Program-made: the position numbers and the translations under genes
Shown: in pieces, positions 46,917 to 55,250 of the stretch
Layout: each line of letters opens with the position of its first letter
Numbering within the stretch: position 1 is the first letter of the stretch
Origin: Lignipirellula cremea
GTDB lineage: Bacteria; Planctomycetota; Planctomycetia; Pirellulales; Pirellulaceae
NCBI RefSeq assembly: GCF_007751035.1
Contig: NZ_CP036433.1
Location: 6,925,001-6,989,000 of the forward strand
DNA: 64,000 bases
Direction of reading: 5' to 3'
Notes under the pieces: generated by a model
The model's input: the letters and a program-made list of their open reading frames with translations, nothing else
Told to the model about the DNA's origin: nothing
Database searches by the model: none

Positions 46917-47213
46917 ACGCCCGCTGCATCGTCCCGCGCCGGGCCTCAAGGTCGTCCCGCGCCGGGCCTCAAGGCCAGGTCGCGGAAATGCTTCTTTCGC
47001 CCTCCCGCCGGCTTCCCCACAGAGAAAGCGGCGAGCCCCCCCCAGGGCGCCGCCAGATGCTTGCGAGCACAGCAATCCCTTGCGTAAATTTTAGGCGCCG
47101 GCTTTTTCCGCCCGAAAAAACTTTCCCACACAAGCACTGCTAGCGTTGCATTTTATGGGTTTTCTGTTGCAATTCGATAAAAAAAACGTAATCTAACGCC
47201 TGCCACTCCTCTT
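46917..47213. other. Upstream region of the glutamine synthetase promoter
   Basis: Contains a 22-bp tandem duplication (TCGTCCCGCGCCGGGCCTCA plus two bases, twice, at about 46930-46973) just after the kinase stop. TTGCA motifs at about 47143 and 47166 may be activator sites for the sigma-54 promoter that follows. Confidence 0.45.
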
Positions 47214-47228
47214 TGGCATATCCCTTGC
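47214..47228 (+). promoter_or_regulatory. Sigma-54 (RpoN) promoter of glutamine synthetase
   Basis: TGGCATATCCCTTGC matches the -24/-12 consensus TGGCAC-N5-TTGC with one mismatch and the exact 10-base distance between GG and GC. Transcription would start near 47240, giving a leader of about 330 bases before the glutamine synthetase ATG. Nitrogen control by RpoN fits the product. Confidence 0.75.
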
Positions 47229-47567
47229 TATTGTTACAGCCGGATACCAGTCAAACATGAAGGAAAGTCGAAGTTCGCAGGGATGGTATCCTCACCCGCG
47301 TGCGACGGCCTTCCTGCCAGAATTAGCAGCATCTCCTGAATCGCGTGCGTCCTGCTCCGTGGGTCCCAACGGGTGAAGGGGGATGGGAAAGAACGCGAAG
47401 GTACGCTTTCGCACCGTATTTCAAGGCGGTCTATGCTGGTCCTTGGCAAAGGATGGATGTTGATATATTGAATGGAGTGGAAATCCCGTTTCAGGGAGGG
47501 GAAGGATTCCACAATTTACATGGCGGATTCAATTTAAACTTCTGGAAAGTCAAGGAGTAAGTCGCGG
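47229..47567 (+). other. Long 5' leader of glutamine synthetase
   Basis: About 330 bases lie between the predicted start of transcription and the ATG. A 71-codon frame starting with GTG at 47345 ends at 47560, but it has no ribosome-binding site, so I leave it as leader. Structured RNA is possible; I could not match the known glnA riboswitch motif. Confidence 0.45.
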
Positions 47568-48593
47568 ATGGTTGCAAAGTTGGAATATATTTGGCTCGAT
47601 GGTTACAAGCCGACTCAGAGCCTGCGTTCGAAAACCATGGTCCGAAAAAACTTCGGGGGAAAACTCGAAGAATGCCCCACGTGGTCCTTTGACGGCAGTT
47701 CGACCCAGCAGGCCAGCGGCGGTTCGTCGGACCTGCTGCTCAAGCCGGTCGCCCTGTATCCGGATCCGGATCGAAAAAACAGCTTCCTGGTGATGACCGA
47801 AGTTCTGAACGCCGATGGCACGCCGCACGAAACCAATGGTCGCGCCACCATCGACGACGACGATGAAGATTTCTGGTTCGGCTTTGAGCAGGAGTATTTC
47901 CTCTGGAAGCTCGACACCAACCTGCCCCCGGGTTTTCCCGTCGGCGGTTATCCGGGCCCGCAGGGACCTTACTACTGCTCCGTCGGCGCCAAGAACGCGT
48001 TTGGTCGCGACTGCGTTGAGGAACACCTGGACCTGTGCCTGGACGTCGGTTTGAATGTCGAAGGCATCAACGCCGAAGTGGCCGCCGGCCAGTGGGAATT
48101 CCAGGTTTTCGCCAAGAGCGCCAAACGCGCCGGCGACCAGACCTGGATGGCCCGCTACCTGCTGGAGCGGACGGGCGAAAAATATGGTTACGCCATTCAG
48201 TGGCACCCCAAACCGTTCGGCAAGCTGGACTGGAACGGTTCCGGCATGCACGCCAACTTCTCCAACGGCGTGATGCGTGAAAACGGCGACAAAGAAGTGT
48301 TTATCAAAATCTGCGAACGCTTCGGCCAGCACATTCCCCGTCATATCGACGTCTACGGCGCCGACAACAACCAGCGTTTGACGGGCGAACACGAAACGCA
48401 AGCGATCGACAAATTCAGCTACGGCATTTCGGACCGCGGCGCCTCGATCCGCATCCCGGTCAGCACGATTGAAGACGGCTGGAAAGGCCGCCTTGAAGAT
48501 CGTCGCCCGGCGTCGAATGCTGACCCGTACAAAGTGGCCGCGGCGATCGTGAAAACGGTCAAAGAAGCCGAAGCCGCTGTCGGCGCTCTGTAG
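47568..48593 (+). CDS. Glutamine synthetase, type II (GSII, eukaryote-like)
   Basis: A 341-residue enzyme making glutamine from glutamate, ammonia and ATP. The short length and motifs are of GSII: TWSFDGSSTQQASG (near residue 39), EQEYFLW, GPYYCSVGAKNAFGRD, NGSGMHANFSNGVMR (ATP/glutamate site), DNNQRLTGEHETQ and EDRRPASNADPY. AGGAG lies 11 bases before the ATG. A sigma-54 promoter upstream and a strong terminator downstream make it a single-gene transcript. GSII occurs in planctomycetes and some soil bacteria beside GSI or GSIII. Confidence 0.94.
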   Translation: MVAKLEYIWLDGYKPTQSLRSKTMVRKNFGGKLEECPTWSFDGSSTQQASGGSSDLLLKPVALYPDPDRKNSFLVMTEVLNADGTPHETNGRATIDDDDEDFWFGFEQEYFLWKLDTNLPPGFPVGGYPGPQGPYYCSVGAKNAFGRDCVEEHLDLCLDVGLNVEGINAEVAAGQWEFQVFAKSAKRAGDQTWMARYLLERTGEKYGYAIQWHPKPFGKLDWNGSGMHANFSNGVMRENGDKEVFIKICERFGQHIPRHIDVYGADNNQRLTGEHETQAIDKFSYGISDRGASIRIPVSTIEDGWKGRLEDRRPASNADPYKVAAAIVKTVKEAEAAVGAL

Positions 48594-48625
48594 TCGGAAT
48601 CTTTGCCGACAACCGTTGAGCTACT

Positions 48626-48666
48626 ACGGCCGGATTGGTAGGTTATCGCCAATCTGGCCGTTTTTA
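48626..48666 (+). terminator. Intrinsic terminator of glutamine synthetase gene
   Basis: A 13-bp near-perfect stem (ACGGCCGGATTGG paired with CCAATCTGGCCGT) and a 10-base loop are followed by a run of five T residues. It begins 33 bases after the stop codon. Confidence 0.85.
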
Positions 48667-48725
48667 TTGCGTCCACCGCAATCAAAACCCCGAGCCAGCC
48701 ACGTTTTCCCTCCGAGAACTTCCCC

Positions 48726-49451
48726 ATGCCGATCTCTCCTGAAATGCTGGCCCAGCTGGCAAAGTACGACACGCCGACGATTTGCAATATCATTGAACTC
48801 TTCGATGTACGACCCCGCAATCGCGGATACATGGACTCCCGTATCAAGTGCAACTTTCCCGAGATGAAGCCGATGGTTGGCTTTGCCGCCACCGCCTGCT
48901 TCCGCTCCGATGCGCCCCCGGTCGGCGGCGATGCGTACGGATCGATCCAGCAGCAAATCGCACAATTTCCCGATCTGCCGGGCCCGGCGATTGTGGTCTT
49001 CCAGGACCTTGATGACCCGCCGGTCGCCGCCGTTTTTGGCGAAGTCATGTGCACCACCTACCAGGCCTTTGGCGCTGCCGGGCTGGTCACCAACGGAGCC
49101 GGTCGCGACCTGGACCAGGTTCGCGAAATCGGCTTCCCCGTGTTCACCGGCTCGACCTGCTGCGCCCATGCCTATTGCCATTCGCTGCATATCGGCATCC
49201 CGGTGCGGGTCGGCGGCCTGATGGTCAACCAGGGCGACTTGCTGCATGGCGACGTCAACGGCGTCACCAGCATTCCGATCGACCTCGTCCCGCGTCTGCT
49301 CGACGTGGCGGATGAATTCGTCGGTCTGGAAGCGATCCTGCTCGACTACGTCAAAGGCGAAGGCGTCAAGAGTGTCGACAAATTCTCGGAGCTGCGGGTG
49401 AAGTTCCAGGGCGAAGTCAAAAAGCTCCGGGACCGCGTTCTTAGCCAGTAA
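48726..49451 (+). CDS. RraA-like/HMG aldolase family protein
   Basis: A 241-residue protein of the RraA fold. The family marks are TNGAGRDLDQVREIGFPVF (substrate-binding GxxRD, near residues 122-140) and GDLLHGDVNGV (Mg-binding Asp). Members are aldolases for 4-hydroxy-4-methyl-2-oxoglutarate or 4-carboxy-4-hydroxy-2-oxoadipate, or regulators of RNase E. RNase E regulation is unlikely here. There are no aromatic-degradation genes nearby, so the substrate is open. The gene follows the glutamine synthetase terminator and is transcribed separately. Confidence 0.85.
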   Translation: MPISPEMLAQLAKYDTPTICNIIELFDVRPRNRGYMDSRIKCNFPEMKPMVGFAATACFRSDAPPVGGDAYGSIQQQIAQFPDLPGPAIVVFQDLDDPPVAAVFGEVMCTTYQAFGAAGLVTNGAGRDLDQVREIGFPVFTGSTCCAHAYCHSLHIGIPVRVGGLMVNQGDLLHGDVNGVTSIPIDLVPRLLDVADEFVGLEAILLDYVKGEGVKSVDKFSELRVKFQGEVKKLRDRVLSQ

Positions 49452-49549
49452 CCGGGACCGCTCTCTGGACAGACGTACGCCCGGCGTGCGTCTGCCAGGG
49501 AATCCCGTAGCCAGGGAATCCCGTAGATCGCCCAAGGATGGTATTCTCG

Positions 49550-49945
49550 ATGAGTGATATCTACCAGCCGCCTCCGCGCACCTGGCGGAAAAAGTTCGCC
49601 GACGCGCTGCAGGGCGTCGGCCAGGGGGCCTGGGGGCAGAGCAGTTTCGCGGTGCACTGCGCGGCGGCCACCGTGGTGGTGCTGTTCGCCTCGGCCCTGC
49701 AGCTGAACCATTACGACTGGGGACTGCTGCTGCTGTGCATCGCCATGGTGATGTCGGCTGAGCTGTTCAACAGCGCCGTGGAACTGCTGGCGCGGGAGGT
49801 CGATCGACGCCATAATCCCACGGTGGGCAAAGCACTCGATATCGCCAGCGGGGCCGTGCTGGTAGCCGCCCTGGGAGCCGCGTGTGTCGGCTCCCTGGTG
49901 TTGTTGCCGCCCCTTTATCGATGGATTGGCGCCTTCGCGCCGTAG
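49550..49945 (+). CDS. Diacylglycerol kinase (DgkA/UdpK-type)
   Basis: A 131-residue integral membrane kinase with three membrane helices. The conserved region reads AELFNSAVELLAREVDRR (near residues 70-87), matching the E-x2-N-x2-V/I-E-x7-D motif that binds ATP-Mg. It phosphorylates diacylglycerol or undecaprenol. ATG at 49550 is preferred over an upstream ATG at 49538; both keep the fold intact. The stop lies 57 bases from a convergent gene. Confidence 0.9.
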   Translation: MSDIYQPPPRTWRKKFADALQGVGQGAWGQSSFAVHCAAATVVVLFASALQLNHYDWGLLLLCIAMVMSAELFNSAVELLAREVDRRHNPTVGKALDIASGAVLVAALGAACVGSLVLLPPLYRWIGAFAP

Positions 49946-50001
49946 CATTCTCGCCATCGCAAGTTGGGCTGGCCGGGCAGCTGCGCGAATCAGCCAGCCG
50001 G

Positions 50002-50262
50002 TTAGCGACGGCCGGTCGCCATCATGCTCAGGCCCAGCACCAGACCTGCAGCCAGGGATACGCCGATGCAGACGGCAAGCGTTTCCATGGGGTGCTTGCG
50101 CATCGCTTTTTCCGCCTCGGAGTAGCCGGCCTTCATGGCGTGCGACATGGCGTCGGCGGCCTCTTGGGAGCGTTGCATCGCTTCGGCGGCGGCCGCATTG
50201 GCCTGCTCGCCTAGCTGGATCGCCTGGCTCCGTAGTTGATTGATCGATCGTTCCGTATCCAT
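50002..50262 (-). CDS. DUF883/ElaB-YqjD-like membrane protein
   Basis: An 86-residue protein. An N-terminal amphipathic, Ala/Gln-rich helix is followed by a Lys/Arg turn and a C-terminal membrane helix (TLAVCIGVSLAAGLVLGLSM), as in the DUF883 family that tethers ribosomes to the inner membrane in stationary-phase E. coli (YqjD, ElaB). ATG at 50262 has GGGAG seven bases upstream; the longer frame to 50307 is less likely. A stress or growth-phase role is an inference from the family. Confidence 0.8.
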   Translation of the reverse strand: MDTERSINQLRSQAIQLGEQANAAAAEAMQRSQEAADAMSHAMKAGYSEAEKAMRKHPMETLAVCIGVSLAAGLVLGLSMMATGRR

Positions 50263-50711
50263 CACGATATCTCCCGGTTTGGGGACGGTTGTAAAGAGAA
50301 AACTCAAAAGTCAGGCCAGCGATCTACGCTGACACATTCAACATAACAGGATCACCAGGAGAATCCACCGCCGCCGCGGCAATTACCTACACCGGACCTG
50401 CATTTTCTCTTCTTGCCCTGCTTCCAGCAGAGCGATCCCTTCCATGAGGCCGGACAAGCGGTTCTGGAAATGGCGATGGAGACTAGCGTGCAGACCGCCT
50501 CAAGAAGCTCAAGAGGAAGCGTTCAGGGCATAAAAATAGCAGCATCCGCCTGGGCGAATACTGCTATCGTTTGACGGGCTCCGGCCTACCGCGACGCCAG
50601 GGTCCACTCGGCGAAGCGGTCCACACGGAACCCGTCTCTCTTTGCCGCGCAGGCAAATTAACGCCAGTCGCACCGCCGCTCTTCTTCAGCAATACGACCG
50701 GCGGCGAGAGA
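50263..50711. other. Intergenic region with a terminator
   Basis: About 450 bases between the DUF883-like gene and sbtB. It holds the terminator at 50532-50567. Nothing else is supported. Confidence 0.5.
50532..50567 (-). terminator. Intrinsic terminator of the sbtAB transcript
   Basis: On the minus strand an ATAGCAG/CTGCTAT stem with an inner CGCC/GGCG pairing is followed by TTTTTA. It lies about 145 bases after the sbtB stop codon. Confidence 0.7.
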
Positions 50712-51023
50712 TCAGACAAACCGTTCCGGATCGCGAACTTGCACCAGTTCAAAGTACGCGGAAACGGCCCTGTTTTCGTATGCGTCCTGGCGGCAGTAAT
50801 CGACGATCTCGTCGGCGATCGCTTCCGTCGTGACGATTTCAATCCGTGTCTGCGAGTGCCCGATAAAGGGTTCGTCATACACCTGGTGATGTCCCTGGCC
50901 CCAGCAGCTCATGCAGGTGAAGCCTTTGATTCCCAGGCTTTTGAAATGGGTCAGCATTTCATCTTCCAGTTGGGTTTCGGTAACCACAATCACTTTCGTG
51001 AGTTCAACCTTTTCATTTCTCAT
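50712..51023 (-). CDS. sbtB: SbtB-like PII family protein
   Basis: A 103-residue PII-fold protein. It has the ferredoxin-like strands of PII (TKVIVVTETQLEDEMLTHFK at the start, VSAYFELVQVRDPERF at the end) and a long T-loop region (CMSCWGQGHHQVYDEPFIGH). In cyanobacteria SbtB binds cAMP, AMP, ADP or ATP and closes the bicarbonate transporter SbtA. The short C-terminus lacks the extra redox CGPxGC loop. It lies 205 bases downstream of sbtA on the same strand, the typical pairing. Confidence 0.85.
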   Translation of the reverse strand: MRNEKVELTKVIVVTETQLEDEMLTHFKSLGIKGFTCMSCWGQGHHQVYDEPFIGHSQTRIEIVTTEAIADEIVDYCRQDAYENRAVSAYFELVQVRDPERFV

Positions 51024-51126
51024 TGTGCGTTCCTGGCGGAGTGCCGTGCTTGCAGCGTTATCCGGGAAGGATTTCGCCCGTGCTGATTAGCTGAATAATG
51101 ATCGCGAGGACCTGGGTTCCCGGCAG

Positions 51127-51210
51127 TCCGACCGAGGTCGGATTCCGCAGCGGAGAAAAGGTATACCTTTTCCGCAGGCAACCGTCAGAAAATGGTTTCC
51201 GCCGGTTGCC
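51127..51210. promoter_or_regulatory. Three hairpins between sbtA and sbtB
   Basis: Perfect inverted repeats follow each other: TCCGACC-GA-GGTCGGA at 51127-51142, GAAAAGGTATACCTTTTC at 51155-51172 (18-bp palindrome) and GGCAACCG/CGGTTGCC at 51177-51210 with an 18-base loop. They may attenuate transcription or set unequal levels of the membrane transporter and its small regulator. Confidence 0.55.
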
Positions 51211-51228
51211 ATCAGGCGAGGCCCAGGA

Positions 51229-52560
51229 CTAACTCACCATTTCGACGGGAAACGCGGCCGTGACCGACTGGGCCATCAGGATGTAAACCGGGATTCCGAT
51301 CGTGACGTTATAGGTAAAGGTCAAACCCAGCGAAGCCGCCAGCGGCAAGGTTGGGCTGGCTTCGGGAATCGCCAGGCGCTGGACGGCAGGCACTGCGATG
51401 TACGAGGCGGCCCCGCAGAGCACGGCGAACAACGCGTAAGTACCAATGTCGAACGGCTCGCCCAGGGCCATGCTGTACAGGTGAGCGATGCAAATGCCGA
51501 TCGCGGCGAACACGTTCGGACCCAGAATCGCAAAGGCAATGAACCGCCAGCCTGCTGTGCGCAAGTCCCGCAGGCGGCGGCAAGCGGTGATGCCCATCTC
51601 CAGCAGGAACAGGCAGAGAATGGGGTGGAACAAGCTCACAAAAAGCTTGTCGTCGTCGGCCGTCACTTTAACGCCCTGGCTGCGGCCGACAAAGCCAATG
51701 ACAATCCCGCCGAACAACAGGAACAAGCCGGGATTCAGGAACACCTCGTGCATCATTTTCAAGCTGAAAATGCTGTGGCTGTTCGCCGGTTTCCCCTCGT
51801 GGCCGCCATGCGATCCGAAGCCGGCTCCCTGACCGGACCGTTCGCCCGATCTGGCCGCTTCGACATATTTCCCCATGGTGGTTGGTTCGGCAACCGCGGT
51901 GGAAGAACCGCCGCCCTGGGCGCGGTAAGCCTTGGAGGAACCCGTGGAGCTGGCGGAGTTGGCGTAACGCCTTTCTTCGACATCCAGCACGCTGCCGGCG
52001 TCGGCTTCCGCAGAGATATAGCCTTCTTCGCCTTCCATGTTGCCATGCACGTCCATCCCTTGTGCACGCAGTCGCGACACCAGATACAAGGCCACCAGGC
52101 AGCCGGGAATTTCCATGATGGCCAGCATCACTGGCATGTAGGCGGCATAAGGGATAGCGACAACGCCCGCTCCCAGCACGCCCACGCAGGTCACAAAGGT
52201 GCCCGCCGAATCAGAACCGTAAAAACCGGCAACAGTAGCGGCGTCGATTTTGCGAAGCCTGGTCCCCGCCCGCAGCAGAAAGTACGCCACGATGCCAATC
52301 AGAAGATTGGTGAAAAATCCGATGACCATGAAGCCGCCGGCCTGGCCGAACTCTTTCGTCGACAAGGAAGCCAGCTCTTCACCGCCGTGCCAGCCAATCG
52401 CAATCAACAGATACAACGTCAGCGACTGGTACAGCACCTTCGGAAACTCAAAGGGCACCTTGAGAATGGGAATCAGAAATCCCATGTAAAAGAAGAGCAG
52501 CAGCGGTTTGAACAAGTTATGGGCGAAGTTGTTCAAAAACTCGTGCACTAAGTCTGGCAT
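51229..52560 (-). CDS. sbtA: SbtA-type sodium-dependent bicarbonate transporter
   Basis: A 443-residue membrane protein of the Sbt_1 family. Two blocks of about five membrane helices are linked by a long hydrophilic, Gly/Ser-rich loop near residues 185-290. The first block has FYGSDSAGTFVTCVGVLGAG and the second AVLCGAASYIAVPAVQRLAI, the paired elements around the Na+/HCO3- site. ATG at 52560 was chosen; a longer frame upstream has no membrane-protein character. It is preceded by a sigma-54 promoter and followed by sbtB. The central loop is longer than in cyanobacterial SbtA. Confidence 0.92.
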   Translation of the reverse strand: MPDLVHEFLNNFAHNLFKPLLLFFYMGFLIPILKVPFEFPKVLYQSLTLYLLIAIGWHGGEELASLSTKEFGQAGGFMVIGFFTNLLIGIVAYFLLRAGTRLRKIDAATVAGFYGSDSAGTFVTCVGVLGAGVVAIPYAAYMPVMLAIMEIPGCLVALYLVSRLRAQGMDVHGNMEGEEGYISAEADAGSVLDVEERRYANSASSTGSSKAYRAQGGGSSTAVAEPTTMGKYVEAARSGERSGQGAGFGSHGGHEGKPANSHSIFSLKMMHEVFLNPGLFLLFGGIVIGFVGRSQGVKVTADDDKLFVSLFHPILCLFLLEMGITACRRLRDLRTAGWRFIAFAILGPNVFAAIGICIAHLYSMALGEPFDIGTYALFAVLCGAASYIAVPAVQRLAIPEASPTLPLAASLGLTFTYNVTIGIPVYILMAQSVTAAFPVEMVS

Positions 52561-52697
52561 CGGGTGGACCCTAGGTTCAACAGGTAAGCGAACGACTCGG
52601 AGGGGGCTCAGCCAACACGCAGGCAAGAATCGCCGTTACGGCTAAAAAGGTGTGAGCGTGGGCGGGCAGGCGTCCTCTATGACAAACCCCAGAAATA

Positions 52698-52713
52698 GCA
52701 AAGCCCGCGCCAA
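52698..52713 (-). promoter_or_regulatory. Sigma-54 promoter of sbtA
   Basis: On the minus strand TTGGCGCGGGCTTTGC fits the -24/-12 consensus TTGGCACG-N4-TTGC with one mismatch and exact spacing. It gives a leader of about 125 bases before the sbtA start. Confidence 0.75.
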
Positions 52714-52842
52714 TCCCCCACTGCCCTCGCCTTTTCGCCGAGACATTCTTCGCAACCTGTTTGATAAGAGGTGCTTGCATCCTGGAAATCCCGCCACCCG
52801 AATCTCCCGACAAGAGTGACGGTTGGCCTGCAACTGTCGCGT

Positions 52843-52860
52843 TCTGCAAGTCTTTGCAGA
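52843..52860. promoter_or_regulatory. Putative activator site upstream of sbtA
   Basis: A perfect inverted repeat TCTGCAAGTCTTTGCAGA lies about 130 bases upstream of the sigma-54 promoter, the right distance for an NtrC-type enhancer. On the minus strand it contains GACTTGCA, which also occurs upstream of the two-component genes at about 55092. Confidence 0.55.
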
Positions 52861-53248
52861 CCCCATGCAAAACCTTGCGGCAGCCTTGCCTTCCTCGACC
52901 AGAGCTGCGAAGCCACCGTCAAAACGCAGCGACGACCAACGGCGCGCAGACCGCTACAGGATCAAACGCCGGCCCGATAAGGGGTGAACGGGGAGACCCA
53001 GAAAGTCGGCTCGCCAGGGGGAAGCAGAGGTCGACGGCTTTGGAAGCGAAACGCCCGATGAAAGACCACGACGGTCAGAATGCCCTGCCGGAGAACGACC
53101 GGGCGGAAGCCAGACGGGGAGCATTCCCGGCAATCGCGGCAGTATCAACCTGCTGCAGGAAACTGCCCGCCGCCGACGCTCGGGACGTGCATCCCCGGCG
53201 TCCCCCCAAAAACCGCGTCTGAGAAAACGCCTCAATACCGCGTGCGGC
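52861..53248. other. Intergenic region downstream of the porin gene
   Basis: About 390 bases without a supported gene. Open frames are short and lack ribosome-binding sites. Confidence 0.45.
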
Positions 53249-54802
53249 TTAGAAGTCGACCTGGCCGCGGAAGGCGAAGATATCCGCGTCAGAACCGTAA
53301 ATCGTCGGCGGGTTCACGGCTCCAGCGCTGCTGTTCAGGAAGGCATGGATGTAGTTGAACTGGAACTTCGTGTTGTTGTTCAAATACCAGTTCAGCCCCA
53401 AGGTCAGGTCGTTCAGCCGGCCGCCTGCAATATCGTTATCGTTGAGGTCGATCGTCGACCAGCGTCCGGCCACTTCCCAGGCGCCATAACCGCCGCAGCG
53501 GGTGAAAGGACAACGCGGCTTGATCCGACCGAAAACGCCGGCCTGCCGGTTGTAGGGCAAATTCTCCCCCGTCAGGATGTAGCCGGCCTGGGCATAGGCG
53601 CCGTAAAAAGTAACGGGCGACGGTCCCAGACGGTTCACCTGGGTGATATAGGCTTCGGACTGGGCGTGGAAGGAACCGACCGAATAGCCGAGTTCGGCGT
53701 TCCCCATGTTCACGTGGCTGGTGGCGATCGCGCCCGTATCCACAAAGGCCGGTACATTGGTCGGCACGTTGGCGGGCGTTACCCCGGCGCCTGTTTCGCC
53801 GACAAAAATTTCCGGCTGGTTGCGGTACCGAACCAGATCATTGGCGGGGTCGATATAAGAGTAGCCGCCGCCCACATGCAGCACGCTGTTGCCGTCGCCA
53901 TGGTCGATCGGCAAGGCGGTAAGCCGCAAGGCGCCGCCGAAGCCGCCGTTGTCCCCCACATTGCCGCCGTACACATCGGTCGGAAAGCGGAACGCGGATA
54001 CGGCCCAGGTGGCCCGGTTATTCTCGGCATGACCGTAGTTCATCACGCCGATCTGGCGAAACGGCAAAAAGGCAAAAGGCAGAGCACGTTCCAGGAAGGT
54101 GAGTTCCTTCACACTGGTCAAACCGTCCATCCCGATCGGTTGACGGAACTGGCCGAACCGGATCGTACCCGGGCCCACCGTGTCGCGAATTTCAAACCAG
54201 ACGTCCATGAAACTGGGGCGGCCGGGAAAGGCGAAGTCCATCTCGAGCATATATCCGACGTTCTCGTACGCGTCGCCCACCGCAGCCAGACGAGCTCGTC
54301 GAAAGTCGGCCCCGTCCTGGATGTCGCCGTTTTCCCCCGGGGCGGCCAGTGCGGCCATGTTGGCGGCGTCCTGATGGAACCAGGCGGCGTCGGCCTGGAA
54401 GAACCCGGTCAGCTTGACCGTCGGATACTTGCCGCCAGCCGCTTTGGCGGCGGCGGCCGCCGCCGACGAGCCGTTGCACCAGTCGTCGCAATGGAACTGC
54501 AGGCCCGATTCGCAAGACTCCGGCGGCGGCGCAGGGCGACCTTCGCCATCGATCGCCGGCAAACGTTCCAGTCGATCCTGCCGGCCTTTGAGCTGTTCAA
54601 TCTCCGCCTGCAGCTTGCGAAGCTCACGCAGAACTTCGGAGTCATCCTGGGCAGGGACCTGGACCGTTTCCTGTCCCCGCACGAGCGACGGCCCGCCCAG
54701 CAGACCCGCGCAAAGCAGCAGTGCGAACGAAAAGAAAATACCGGCGGATCGGATTCGTCGATCCGCGTGACAACCGTACCAGGGGGGAGCGCATCGGGGC
54801 AT
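53249..54802 (-). CDS. OprO/OprP-type outer-membrane porin
   Basis: A 517-residue exported protein. A signal peptide (hydrophobic residues about 19-42) is followed by a short coiled coil ([20 protein letters not shown]) that may anchor trimers. After a Pro/Cys/Ala-rich linker comes a 16-strand-type barrel with [29 protein letters not shown] and a C-terminal [12 protein letters not shown] ending in Phe. OprO and OprP carry phosphate or polyphosphate; the substrate here is not certain. It is divergent from the two-component pair, so the same intergenic region may control both. Confidence 0.87.
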   Translation of the reverse strand: MPRCAPPWYGCHADRRIRSAGIFFSFALLLCAGLLGGPSLVRGQETVQVPAQDDSEVLRELRKLQAEIEQLKGRQDRLERLPAIDGEGRPAPPPESCESGLQFHCDDWCNGSSAAAAAAKAAGGKYPTVKLTGFFQADAAWFHQDAANMAALAAPGENGDIQDGADFRRARLAAVGDAYENVGYMLEMDFAFPGRPSFMDVWFEIRDTVGPGTIRFGQFRQPIGMDGLTSVKELTFLERALPFAFLPFRQIGVMNYGHAENNRATWAVSAFRFPTDVYGGNVGDNGGFGGALRLTALPIDHGDGNSVLHVGGGYSYIDPANDLVRYRNQPEIFVGETGAGVTPANVPTNVPAFVDTGAIATSHVNMGNAELGYSVGSFHAQSEAYITQVNRLGPSPVTFYGAYAQAGYILTGENLPYNRQAGVFGRIKPRCPFTRCGGYGAWEVAGRWSTIDLNDNDIAGGRLNDLTLGLNWYLNNNTKFQFNYIHAFLNSSAGAVNPPTIYGSDADIFAFRGQVDF

Positions 54803-55250
54803 CAGTACATCCTTGACGTCTGTGCGGAAAGGGAGGGCGAGTGCGATTAACGGGCTCCGCCGGCTAATCGAAAGGAGGTGGGAGCAGGAGCCAGACGGGC
54901 GTCTGTGTTCCGGCAGGGATCACGCAGCTGCTTTACCGCGGACTGATGTCGGACCTTCCGGTCCACGCGAATAATCAACTTTCGCCGCGTGAAGGTGTGG
55001 TGATGGGTATATCGGTTGATCGGGTCGAGGATCTGAGGCCGAGTTAAATTCTTGCAGGAAAGCGGAAGAATCTCTCAAGCCTGCTGCAGGGACTTGCACG
55101 TCGCCTGCAGAATCTTGCACGTCAGCCGGCAAACGGATCGCTCCTTCAAGCGAAAAGCGTGCTTGTGGTAAGATTGGTTGTGATGCGGATGCATCTGTTG
55201 CGCCCAACTCTTAAAATCTCCAACTCCTATGCAAGGCGTAAGGAAAACCG
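54803..55250. other. Divergent regulatory region of porin and two-component genes
   Basis: About 450 bases. A GGAGG-rich stretch near 54870 and the CTTGCA repeats at 55051-55125 are the only features I support. Confidence 0.5.
55051..55125. promoter_or_regulatory. Repeated CTTGCA sites, likely activator-binding array
   Basis: CTTGCA occurs at 55051-55056, 55093-55098 and 55114-55119. The last two are within a 21-bp tandem repeat (CTGCAGGGACTTGCACGTCG and CTGCAGAATCTTGCACGTCA, each plus one base, at 55084-55125). A 21-base period puts them on one face of the helix. The GACTTGCA core is shared with the palindrome upstream of sbtA. Confidence 0.5.

Noticed and set aside
47345-47560. 71-residue frame ahead of glutamine synthetase
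   Set aside because: GTG start without a ribosome-binding site and no recognisable composition; kept only as part of the leader.
55084-55125. CRISPR-like repeat
   Set aside because: Only two imperfect 21-bp units without spacers; it fits a regulator-binding array instead.
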